Source: Akkermansiaceae bacterium UBA7890 | GTDB lineage: Bacteria > Verrucomicrobiota > Verrucomicrobiia > Verrucomicrobiales > Akkermansiaceae | Direction: 5' to 3' | DNA length: 24,747 bases | Assembly: GCA_002501065.1 (NCBI GenBank) | Contig: DLRK01000029.1 | Location: 1,463 to 26,209 of the forward strand | Shown: positions 16,875 through 23,396 of the stretch, piece by piece | Layout of the letters: each line of letters starts with the position of its first letter | Numbering within the stretch: the first letter of the stretch is position 1 | Notes under the pieces: model-generated | The model's database searches: none | What the model was told of the DNA's origin: nothing | What the model saw: only the letters and a program-made list of their open reading frames with translations | Position numbers and translations under genes: made by a program

Positions 16875-17142
16875 GGGGAGGGGGAACGTGTGAAGGGAGA
16901 GGACTCGGTGCCCCTGAAGCAGCCGGACCCCGGGACAGGTCCCGGGGTCCGACAAGGCAGGGGTTTGCAGGGTAGCAGTAAAGGGGGGGCCGCGTGGACT
17001 CTGTGCGGGGTGACTCTCAGGGGGGCTCAGGCAGCGGTAGGGGTGATCTCTCGATAAGGGTTGAACGGCGATGGGTGAACAATCTTGTCTCGCAGGCGCT
17101 CCAGCAGGGCCGAGGCAGGAAAGGTGGGCAGTTGAAAGGCAG
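16875..17142. other. Unusually long spacer between antitoxin and toxin
   Basis: These 268 bases separate two genes that normally form a tight bicistron. The spacer contains the strong palindrome at 16924-16951 and G-rich runs (for example around 16981-16988). I recognise no gene in it. The toxin frame happens to remain open through it on the minus strand, but the translation is low-complexity and Pro/Ser/Cys-rich. It could be an inserted repeat-type element, or the scar of a longer antitoxin or lost gene. Confidence 0.4.
16924..16951. repeat. Perfect 13-base-arm palindrome
   Basis: CGGACCCCGGGAC (16924-16936) and its exact reverse complement (16939-16951) are separated by only AG. Neither strand has a U-run after it, so it does not look like an intrinsic terminator. 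Its near-perfect symmetry and intergenic setting suggest a REP-type repeat or a protein-binding site. Whether other copies exist in the genome cannot be seen here. Confidence 0.7.
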
Positions 17143-17352
17143 TTACAAAGGTTCGTCGAAGTCGTCGGCCATCCAGAAACCGGGACCACTGGCGGTGCCA
17201 CGCTGAGGTGCGACTGGTTGTCCGGTGGGGGGGCGAAGTTCGGCCACCGCCCGGCCATGTTTGGTGATCTGGAAGATCTCACCATCAGCCATGATTTCCG
17301 CCACGATGGCGCTGAGATTGGTCTTGGCTTCAAAGATTCCAATTCGTCGCAC
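17143..17352 (-). CDS. Phd/YefM-type antitoxin
   Basis: Encodes about 69 aa from GTG at 17352. A TTG at 17361 would add three residues. The pattern RRIGIFEAKTNLSAIVAEI followed by EIFQITKHGRAVAELRPP is the classic Phd fold: the EAK helix, then the ITKHGRAVA strand-turn that forms the DNA-binding dimer. The C terminus (GFWMADDFDEPL) is acidic and aromatic, as expected for the toxin-binding tail. It would neutralise the PIN toxin and repress its own promoter. A perfect palindrome at 17368-17379, just upstream, is the obvious operator candidate. The start is uncertain because no ribosome-binding site is visible. The family call is strong for such a short protein. Confidence 0.78.
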   Translation of the reverse strand: MRRIGIFEAKTNLSAIVAEIMADGEIFQITKHGRAVAELRPPTGQPVAPQRGTASGPGFWMADDFDEPL

Positions 17353-17361
17353 GAGAAACAA

Positions 17362-17379
17362 ACTAGTCTAACTAGTTAG
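17362..17379. promoter_or_regulatory. Candidate antitoxin operator with paired ACTAGT motifs
   Basis: CTAACTAGTTAG (17368-17379) is a perfect 12-base palindrome. ACTAGT occurs twice, at 17362-17367 and 17371-17376, nine bases apart and so roughly one helical turn. It lies directly before the antitoxin start, where Phd-type proteins bind to repress their own operon. The assignment is by position and symmetry only. Confidence 0.45.
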
Positions 17380-17407
17380 AAATGGAAAGAGCAAAGTGGG
17401 CAGAGAG

Positions 17408-17436
17408 TTGTTTTTTCATAAACTGCTTAATATAAG
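17408..17436 (+). promoter_or_regulatory. Candidate sigma-70-like promoter for the desaturase leader
   Basis: TTGTTT (17408-17413) and TATAAG (17431-17436) are separated by exactly 17 bases in an AT-rich patch that contrasts with the surrounding high GC. The predicted start near 17443 would give a leader of about 140 bases before the ATG at 17584, including the folded region. The same patch could also serve the antitoxin on the other strand. Confidence 0.45.
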
Positions 17437-17456
17437 CATATTGCTAGCTTTAGAAG

Positions 17457-17555
17457 CAGATCAGAGTGCCCGGGGAGGGTGAAAGTTCCTCCCCGGGTAA
17501 ACCTGCACGGCTTTCGCCGTCGCACTTTTCAGTCCTGATCTGACGGGTTATCAGG
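17457..17555 (+). ncRNA. Candidate structured leader RNA upstream of the desaturase gene
   Basis: Nested perfect complementary segments form a multi-branched fold. P1a pairs CAGATCAG (17457-17464) with CTGATCTG (17535-17542). P1b pairs AGTGC (17465-17469) with GCACT (17522-17526). P2 is a 10-pair hairpin, CCCGGGGAGG (17469-17478) with 17488-17497 and a 9-base loop, which shares base 17469 with P1b. P3 pairs ACGGC (17507-17511) with GCCGT (17516-17520) around a four-base loop. A competing hairpin, CCTGAT (17534-17539) with ATCAGG (17550-17555), would break P1a, and the AGGAG at 17564-17568 lies just after it. I match it to no known riboswitch class. On the minus strand the P3 loop would read GAAA, so the functional strand is not certain. 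Confidence 0.4.
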
Positions 17556-17583
17556 CGGCCAAGTAGGAGTGATTGCACCGGGG

Positions 17584-19128
17584 ATGACTGCTTCTCGCAA
17601 AAATGCGGACCGCCACATTGTTGTCGTGGGGGCAGGCCCCGGGGGGCTTACCTCCGCCATGATTCTCGCGCACCGTGGCTTTCGGGTCACGGTGGTGGAG
17701 AAAGCCGGACGGGTGGGTGGACGCAGTGCCTGTCTTCAGGCGGGTCCGTATATCTTCGACACGGGACCGACCTTCCTGCACCAGAAGTTCACCCTGGAGG
17801 AGATGTTTCAGGAAGCGGGGCGCAACCTGGACGAGGAACTCGACCTGGTGCAGCTCGATCCCATGACGCGGTTGAAGTGGGGAGACACTTCGATTGATAC
17901 CACTTCCGATTCGAAGAAGATGGCGGCTGAGATTGAGAGAGCCTTTCCTGGCGAGAGTGAGGGATTCCAGCGCTTCATGGCTGATCATGAGGAGAAATTA
18001 CGTCTGCTCATCCCCTGCCTGCAGTCCTCATATGGCAACCTGCGGGACCTGTTCCGGAAGCGCCTGCTCGACGCTTTCCCTTACGTTGTCACCAGGGATT
18101 CGGTGTTTTCACTTCTGGGGAAGTATTTCAGCGATGAGCGCCTGCGTCTGGCCTTCACTTTCCAGGCCAAATACCTGGGGATGTCACCCTGGAAATGCCC
18201 TGCCCTGTTCAGCATTCTCGCATTTCTCGAATATCGTTTCGGGATCTATCACGTCCAGGGAGGGGTGAGCAGGATCTCCGAGAAGATGGCGGAGATTGCG
18301 GAGCAGGAGGGAGCCGAAATCCGGCTCAATTCCTGTGTAAGGGAAGTTCTGAGCGAGGGATGGGAAACCAGTGGGGTGGTGCTGGAGTCCGGGGAAGTCA
18401 TCAAGGCGGATGCTGTCGTGATCAATGCCGATTATGGTCATGCCGTCACCCGATTGCTGAATGGCCGCAATGTATCCGGGGAGAAGCTGCGCCGGAAGGG
18501 GTTCTCCTGCTCGACCTTCATGCTCTACCTCGGTCTCGATACTCTCTATCGCGATGAGCCCCATCATCAGATTCTTTTTGCCGACGACTACCGCCGGAAT
18601 GTGGACGAGATCCAGAAGGAGCGCACTGTTTCGCAGGACATGTCGGTTTATGTGCGGAATTCGTCGGTGACCGATCCCCTGGTGGCCCCGGAGGGGCACT
18701 CCAATCTTTACATCCTGGTGCCGACCATCAACACGCGGCACCGGATTGACTGGCCGGGCATGCAGTCGGCTTATCGCGACAAGGTGCTGGACCGGGTGGA
18801 AGAACGAACCGGGATGAAGGATCTTCGCAGGCACATCGTCGAGGAACGGATGATTACTCCCCGGAACTGGCAGGATGATGGTCCGATCTTCCTGGGGGCC
18901 ACCTTCAACCTGAAGCACACCCTGAACCAGCTTCTCTACCTGCGTCCCCACAACCGTTATGCGAAGTTTCGGAACCTCTACCTGGCCGGGGGAGGGACCC
19001 ACCCGGGGAGCGGTCTTCCCACTATCTACGAATCGGCCCGTATCAGCTCCAACCTGATATGCGAGCAGTTCGGTTCAACTTATGAACCGGTCGATCTCAC
19101 CAGTCCTCTCCTGGCGGAGAGGCCGTGA
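17584..19128 (+). CDS. Phytoene-desaturase-like FAD oxidoreductase (CrtI/CrtN family)
   Basis: Encodes 514 aa. The dinucleotide-binding motif VVVGAGPGGLTSA begins at about residue 13 and is followed by VVEKAGRVGGRS, the standard FAD-binding start of carotenoid desaturases. FDTGPTFLHQK, the YHVQGGVSRISEKMAEIAEQEGAEI block and the C-terminal second FAD-contact motif (LYLAGGGTHPGSGLPTIYESA) are all typical of CrtI/CrtN/CrtO-type enzymes. Length is in the family's usual 490-520 range. It would insert double bonds into (or otherwise oxidise) a C30 or C40 carotenoid precursor at the membrane. No crtB, crtM or other carotenoid gene is in the window, so the substrate is open. A GTG at 17569 would add five residues. 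The ATG is chosen because AGGAG (17564-17568) overlaps the spacing needed for the GTG. The gene appears monocistronic behind a long leader. Confidence 0.85.
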   Translation: MTASRKNADRHIVVVGAGPGGLTSAMILAHRGFRVTVVEKAGRVGGRSACLQAGPYIFDTGPTFLHQKFTLEEMFQEAGRNLDEELDLVQLDPMTRLKWGDTSIDTTSDSKKMAAEIERAFPGESEGFQRFMADHEEKLRLLIPCLQSSYGNLRDLFRKRLLDAFPYVVTRDSVFSLLGKYFSDERLRLAFTFQAKYLGMSPWKCPALFSILAFLEYRFGIYHVQGGVSRISEKMAEIAEQEGAEIRLNSCVREVLSEGWETSGVVLESGEVIKADAVVINADYGHAVTRLLNGRNVSGEKLRRKGFSCSTFMLYLGLDTLYRDEPHHQILFADDYRRNVDEIQKERTVSQDMSVYVRNSSVTDPLVAPEGHSNLYILVPTINTRHRIDWPGMQSAYRDKVLDRVEERTGMKDLRRHIVEERMITPRNWQDDGPIFLGATFNLKHTLNQLLYLRPHNRYAKFRNLYLAGGGTHPGSGLPTIYESARISSNLICEQFGSTYEPVDLTSPLLAERP

Positions 19129-19219
19129 AGGGCGCAGGACTCCGGATACGAGTGAGGGCCAGGACAGGGTTTGTTTCCGGGAACAACGATGGCGGGTTGC
19201 GGGTTCGGCCCCGCCGGCC

Positions 19220-20014
19220 TCAGGGTTTCAGCTGGTAGTATTTCCGGTAGGCGGTGGGACTCATGTGCATCACGCTGGTGAAGGCGCGGGTGAAGGAGGC
19301 GTGTTCGTGGTAGCCCAGAAGATCGGCGATTTCGCCTACGCTCAGCGGGGTGTGAAGGAGGCGTTCGCAGGCAGCCGCGATCTTGGCGTGGAGAATGAAG
19401 CGTTTGGGGGAAGTGCCGAGGTGGCTGCGAAAGCGCCGTTCCAGGGTGCTGATGGACATCCCGGCCTGGCGGGCCAGTTCCTCCACGCTGAGGGTTTGAT
19501 CCACGTTGTCGTGCACGAAATTGACAAGTTTGGAGAGAGCGCGGTAGGGGGCAGGAAGGGGGTGTCCTTCCCGCTGGTCGAGCCGCCTGGAGATTCCCGA
19601 GGTGCCAACCATTCCCCCGTCGTTGCTGAAGAGCGGCACCTTGGAAGTCATGCGCCACTCGATCCCTCCCGCCTTGCGGGTGACGAGTTCCATCTTGTTC
19701 AGGATGGGTTTTCCTGTTTCGAAGACATTCTCGTCATCCTGAAGAAAGGTGCGGGCGATCTCGGCGGGAAAGATATCCGTATCGGTGCGTCCGATGAAAT
19801 CTTCAGGCTTGCGGCGGATCAAATCACTGAAGGCACGGTTGACGAAGACGAAGCGGCTCTGGCGGTCCTTGATCCAGAAGAGGACATCGGGCAGAGCTTC
19901 AAAGAGACCCAGTGCGATTTGACCGGGGCGCAGTGTTTTCACAAAGTGCTCGAATCCGGATACCGGTGAAATCGATGCTGCTGTAGGGTTCGGCACTTCG
20001 GATTCGCGGGTCAT
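19220..20014 (-). CDS. PAS-AraC family transcriptional regulator, probable xylose-locus regulator
   Basis: Encodes 264 aa. An N-terminal PAS domain spans about residues 35-145 (ALPDVLFWIKDRQSRFVFVN, DFIGRTDTDIFP, EWRMTSKVPLF). It is followed by a C-terminal AraC/XylS double helix-turn-helix from about residue 165 (LSVEELARQAGMSISTLERRFRSHLGTSPKRF, then LSVGEIADLLGYHEHASFTRAFTSVMHMSPTAYRKYY). Both DNA-reading helices are intact. It is divergent from xylA across 186 bases, the usual position for the regulator of a sugar operon. It lacks the periplasmic-binding-protein-like sugar domain of E. coli XylR, so how it would sense xylose is not evident: the PAS domain may bind a sugar derivative or another signal. 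The gene ends 92 bases from the convergent desaturase gene. Confidence 0.88.
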   Translation of the reverse strand: MTRESEVPNPTAASISPVSGFEHFVKTLRPGQIALGLFEALPDVLFWIKDRQSRFVFVNRAFSDLIRRKPEDFIGRTDTDIFPAEIARTFLQDDENVFETGKPILNKMELVTRKAGGIEWRMTSKVPLFSNDGGMVGTSGISRRLDQREGHPLPAPYRALSKLVNFVHDNVDQTLSVEELARQAGMSISTLERRFRSHLGTSPKRFILHAKIAAACERLLHTPLSVGEIADLLGYHEHASFTRAFTSVMHMSPTAYRKYYQLKP

Positions 20015-20200
20015 GAGGAAATCCGCCCCTGCGGAGTTGAGTCAAATCAGATCCGGGAGAAGTTGGCTTCTTCCGACGATGGCGCAACGATTTTCAACAA
20101 GAAGATCCCGGATTTATTTCTGGTCGGAGAAGAGGCTGCTTTGTAGCGTCGCCCGCCCTGAACTATCGTGGTTCAGTGCATCAAACAGTCTCCGCACATC
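20015..20200. promoter_or_regulatory. Regulator-xylA divergent region with inverted repeats
   Basis: The spacer has two perfect inverted repeats. ATCCGGGA (20051-20058) pairs with TCCCGGAT (20105-20112), and CTGAAC (20158-20163) pairs with GTTCAG (20171-20176) with a 7-base gap. The second lies 25 bases before the xylA ATG and could be an operator. No strong -35/-10 pair is evident on either strand. AraC-type sites are usually direct repeats, so neither repeat is an assured binding site. Confidence 0.3.
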
Positions 20201-21520
20201 ATGTCAGACTACTTCCCCAACGTCTCCAGAATCGAGTTTGAAGGGCCGGATTCGGACAATCCGCTCGCGTTCCGCCACTACAATCCTGACGAACTGGTCG
20301 CCGGGAAAAGCATGAAGGATCACCTGCGCTTCGGTGCCGCCTACTGGCACTGCATGCGCAACCCCCTGGGGGATCCCTTCGGCGTGGGTACGGCCCTCAT
20401 GCCATGGGACGATGGGAGCGAGTCGCTGGACAACGCGCTGGTGCGGGTGCCTGTCTTCTTCGAATTCCTGGAGAAGTCCCAGATCGATTACTATTGCTTC
20501 CACGATCGCGATGTCTCCCCGGAGGGCGCGACCTGGGCTGAGACGCACGCGAACCTGGAGCGGGTGACGCAGGAACTGAAAGGGGCCCAGGAGGGCAGTG
20601 GCAAGAAACTGCTCTGGGGAACGGCCTGCCTGTTTGCCCATCCACGATACGCCCAGGGGGCGGCCACCGCGCCGAGCGCTGATGTCTTCGCTTATGCCGC
20701 AAGCCAGGTGAAGCGCGCCCTTGAAGCGACCCATGCCCTCGGGGGTGCCGGCTATGTCTTCTGGGGCGGACGGGAAGGATACGCATCCCTCATCAACACT
20801 GACATGAAGCGGGAACTGGATCACCTCGCCCGACTCCTTCACATGGCGGTTGACCACGCCAGGAAGATCGGGTTCACGGGTCAGTTCTACATCGAACCCA
20901 AGCCCCGCGAGCCCTCCACCCACCAATATGATTCTGATGCCGCAGCCTGCCTCAATTTCCTGCGGGAGTATGATCTGCTGGATCACTTGAAGCTCAATAT
21001 CGAGACCAACCATGCCGAACTGGCCGGACATACCATGGAGCACGAGCTTGACGTGGCCTCTGCCGCCGGGGCTCTGGGATCAATCGACGCAAACCGTGGC
21101 GATCAGTTGATCGGGTGGGACACTGACCAGTTTCCAACCAATGTTTATCTCTGCGCCAACATAATGCTGAGAGTCCTCAAGATGAATGACGGGCAGGGCT
21201 TTACCACCGGAGGACTGAATTTTGATGCGAAGCGGCGCCGGGAATCGCACCTGCCGGAGGATCTCTTCCACGCTCATGTGGGAGGCATGGATGCCTTTGC
21301 ACGGGGGCTCAAGATTGCGGCCAGGATCGTCGAGGACGGTCGCTTTGACGAGTTCGTGAGGGTCCGTTATGCGTCCTTCGACAGTGGGGTGGGAGCGGAA
21401 ATCGAGTCGGGGGCCACCGATCTTGATGCGTTGGACTCCTATGCCCTGGGCATTGAGCCCCCCGTGCTGGACAGTGGTCGCCAGGAAATGCTCGAGAATC
21501 TGCTGAACGATTATCTCTAG
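20201..21520 (+). CDS. xylA: Xylose isomerase
   Basis: Encodes 439 aa, the size of class II xylose isomerases (E. coli 440 aa), converting D-xylose to D-xylulose in the cytoplasm. Catalytic and metal residues fall at the E. coli positions: His101 and Asp104 (CFHDRDVSPEG), Glu232 and Lys234 (IEPKPREPSTHQYD), Glu268 and His271 (ETNHAELAGH). Asp296 (GSIDANRGD), Asp307 and Asp309 (GWDTDQFP) and Asp342 (LNFDAKRRR, three on from E. coli Asp339) complete the set. VFWGGREGY is also present. This agreement supports the ATG at 20201 over a GTG at 20168 that would add 11 residues. It is divergent from the PAS-AraC regulator and followed by xylB after 276 bases. All required residues are present, so it should be active. 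Confidence 0.97.
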   Translation: MSDYFPNVSRIEFEGPDSDNPLAFRHYNPDELVAGKSMKDHLRFGAAYWHCMRNPLGDPFGVGTALMPWDDGSESLDNALVRVPVFFEFLEKSQIDYYCFHDRDVSPEGATWAETHANLERVTQELKGAQEGSGKKLLWGTACLFAHPRYAQGAATAPSADVFAYAASQVKRALEATHALGGAGYVFWGGREGYASLINTDMKRELDHLARLLHMAVDHARKIGFTGQFYIEPKPREPSTHQYDSDAAACLNFLREYDLLDHLKLNIETNHAELAGHTMEHELDVASAAGALGSIDANRGDQLIGWDTDQFPTNVYLCANIMLRVLKMNDGQGFTTGGLNFDAKRRRESHLPEDLFHAHVGGMDAFARGLKIAARIVEDGRFDEFVRVRYASFDSGVGAEIESGATDLDALDSYALGIEPPVLDSGRQEMLENLLNDYL

Positions 21521-21796
21521 AGCCCCAAAAGGGAGGGACGTCCTGCGTGTTGAGTGGCGCGGATGACCTGCACGGAAAAAAACCCAAAATCACCGGCAAA
21601 TCTTCCGCGCCACTAGCTACACGGCGCCCTGCTAGAAGCACCTGCCGTGCCAATCAGGCCGCAGCCGGGAACAGATTTCAAATGACGATGGTTTCGGGAT
21701 GAAAGGGCGGGAAAGGCCGGAAAACCGACGATCCTTTTCCCCGCCCATCGCTCTTTCCTTGGTTAGCACCGCCAGCATAGTTTACTGATCAGCACG
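21521..21796. other. xylA-xylB spacer with an 11-base inverted repeat
   Basis: This 276-base gap is long for genes of one pathway and holds no recognisable gene. AGTGGCGCGGA (21553-21563) is matched exactly by its reverse complement at 21604-21614, with 40 bases between them that include a run of seven A residues (21576-21582). The arms could form a large stem-loop in the message, trimming or attenuating readthrough to xylB, or act as paired protein-binding sites. The last 80 bases before xylB show no strong promoter or ribosome-binding site. Confidence 0.5.
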
Positions 21797-23371
21797 ATGC
21801 CAACGGTCCTCGGTATAGATTCTTCGACGCAGAGCGTGTCGGCGGTGGTCCTGGATGCCGTCGCCGGAACGATCCTCCATGAGGAATCAATCAGTTTCGG
21901 GGATGATCTGCCGGATTATGGCCAGCCCTCGGGCTTCATCCCGGAGGGAGAGAACGGCGAGGTGCACAGCGATCCGCTCATGTGGCTCGATGCCCTTGAG
22001 TTGCTGTTCGAGCGGTTGGCTGCGAGCGAGGTTGATCTCTCGCAGATCGCAGCCATCGCGGGATCCGGTCAACAGCACGGGAGTGTGTATCTCGATGAGG
22101 GCTTTGCGGACACCGTGCAGGGTCTTGATCCGGGGAGAACCCTCAAGTCGCAGATCCTTTCCCATCTCACCCGCCAGACCGCGCCGATCTGGATGGACAC
22201 CTCCACCAGCCCGGAGTGTGCCGAAATTGCCAAGGCGGTGGGTGGTAATGCCGAGGTCTGCAGTCGGAGCGGCTCCATTGCGATTGAGCGTTTCACCGGG
22301 CCTCAGATCCGTCGTTTCGCGAAGATGAGTTACGACAGCTGGGAACTCACCGGGGTGATCCATCTGGTCAGTTCCTTCATGGCGTCCATCCTGGCGGGGC
22401 AGAGTGTGGCCATCGATCACGGTGACGGGGCGGGGATGAACCTGCTCAATCTCGCTTCGGGAGACTGGGATCACGACCTGCTGGAGGCCACCGCCCCGGA
22501 GCTGCGCGGAAAGCTTCCGCCCGCCCGGCCGTCGGCCACGGTGGCTGGGAAGGTGAGCGTATTCTTCGTCGAGAAATACGGCCTCAACCCGGAGTGCGAG
22601 GTGGTCCTCTTTTCCGGAGACAATCCCTGCAGCCTGGTGGGAATGGGTGCCTCCAGGCCGGGGAAGGTGGTCATCAGCCTGGGAACGAGTGATACCCTCT
22701 TCGCCGCCATGCCTGAACCGCGCACCGATCCGAACGGGTTCGGGCATGTCTTCGGAAATCCCATGGGCGGGTTCATGAGCCTGATCTGTTTTCTGAACGG
22801 TTCGCTTGCGCGTGAACGGGTGAAGGAGGATCTCGGTCTGGACTGGTCGGACTTCGACCGGGAAGGCCTGGCCCGGACACCAGTTGGGAACGAGGGACGC
22901 CTGATGCTCCCGTTTTTTGGACCGGAAATCACCCCGCGGGTGGAGTCCGGGGATGCGGTCTACCGGGGATGGGCCGACGAGCGGCGCGACCCGGCGTCGG
23001 TGGTCCGTGCCCTGCTGGAAGGGCAGTTCCTCAATATGAAGATTCATTCCCGCTGGCTGGGAGTGGCCCCGGAGACGATTTACCTCACCGGTGGCGCCTC
23101 TCAGAACGACGGAATTGCCCAGACGGTGGCCAATGTCTTCGGCGTGCCGGTCTCTCGATTGAGCGTGGCGGGGTCGGCTGGACTGGGGGCGGCCATGCGG
23201 GCGGCCCACGCCGCTTGCGGCGTGTCGCTGGAATCGCTGGAGGAAGCCTTCTGCCGGCCGGAGGCGGGCTCGACCGTCACTCCGGAGGAGGGTGCAGGAG
23301 AAATCTACATGGAATTGGAGCAAAAGTGGGTCTCAGCCTTGCACGAGGCCTTTTCGCTCCCTAATGACTGA
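21797..23371 (+). CDS. xylB: Xylulokinase (FGGY family)
   Basis: Encodes 524 aa of the FGGY sugar kinases, phosphorylating D-xylulose to xylulose 5-phosphate with ATP. The N-terminal phosphate loop LGIDSSTQSVSAVVLD, the IAAIAGSGQQHGSVYL block and IWMDTSTSPE belong to the first domain. The presumed catalytic base is Asp275 (FSGDNPCSLVGMG), followed by VVISLGTSDTLFA and, near the C terminus, the ATP-site block IYLTGGASQNDGIAQTVANVFG with GSAGLGAAMRAA. QQHGS rather than QMHG and a length slightly above the E. coli enzyme (484 aa) suggest the longer branch of the family. It sits directly after xylA, which fixes the substrate well. Its stop overlaps a possible ATG of the next gene (23364), so translational coupling is possible. 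Confidence 0.93.
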   Translation: MPTVLGIDSSTQSVSAVVLDAVAGTILHEESISFGDDLPDYGQPSGFIPEGENGEVHSDPLMWLDALELLFERLAASEVDLSQIAAIAGSGQQHGSVYLDEGFADTVQGLDPGRTLKSQILSHLTRQTAPIWMDTSTSPECAEIAKAVGGNAEVCSRSGSIAIERFTGPQIRRFAKMSYDSWELTGVIHLVSSFMASILAGQSVAIDHGDGAGMNLLNLASGDWDHDLLEATAPELRGKLPPARPSATVAGKVSVFFVEKYGLNPECEVVLFSGDNPCSLVGMGASRPGKVVISLGTSDTLFAAMPEPRTDPNGFGHVFGNPMGGFMSLICFLNGSLARERVKEDLGLDWSDFDREGLARTPVGNEGRLMLPFFGPEITPRVESGDAVYRGWADERRDPASVVRALLEGQFLNMKIHSRWLGVAPETIYLTGGASQNDGIAQTVANVFGVPVSRLSVAGSAGLGAAMRAAHAACGVSLESLEEAFCRPEAGSTVTPEEGAGEIYMELEQKWVSALHEAFSLPND

Positions 23372-23396
23372 ACGCAATACGCAACCACACACTCAA

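Noticed and set aside
16488..17342. Single 284-codon protein covering toxin, spacer and part of the antitoxin region
   Set aside because: Only the last 128 residues resemble a protein family (PIN). The upstream part is low-complexity and in a different frame from the antitoxin.
17464..17520. Resemblance to domains V/VI of a group II intron (GAG start, GTGAAAGT loop, following hairpin)
   Set aside because: The stem lacks the two-base bulge and the conserved AGC/CGC triad of domain V, and no reverse transcriptase or upstream intron domains are present.
19171..19214. Possible terminator between the convergent desaturase and AraC genes
   Set aside because: Only short stems are visible (for example TTGTT at 19171-19175 with AACAA at 19182-19186), without a U-run.
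21887..23323. Long minus-strand open frame (478 codons) opposite xylB
   Set aside because: It is an antisense shadow of a convincing FGGY kinase. The translation is His/Arg/Gly-rich and matches no family.
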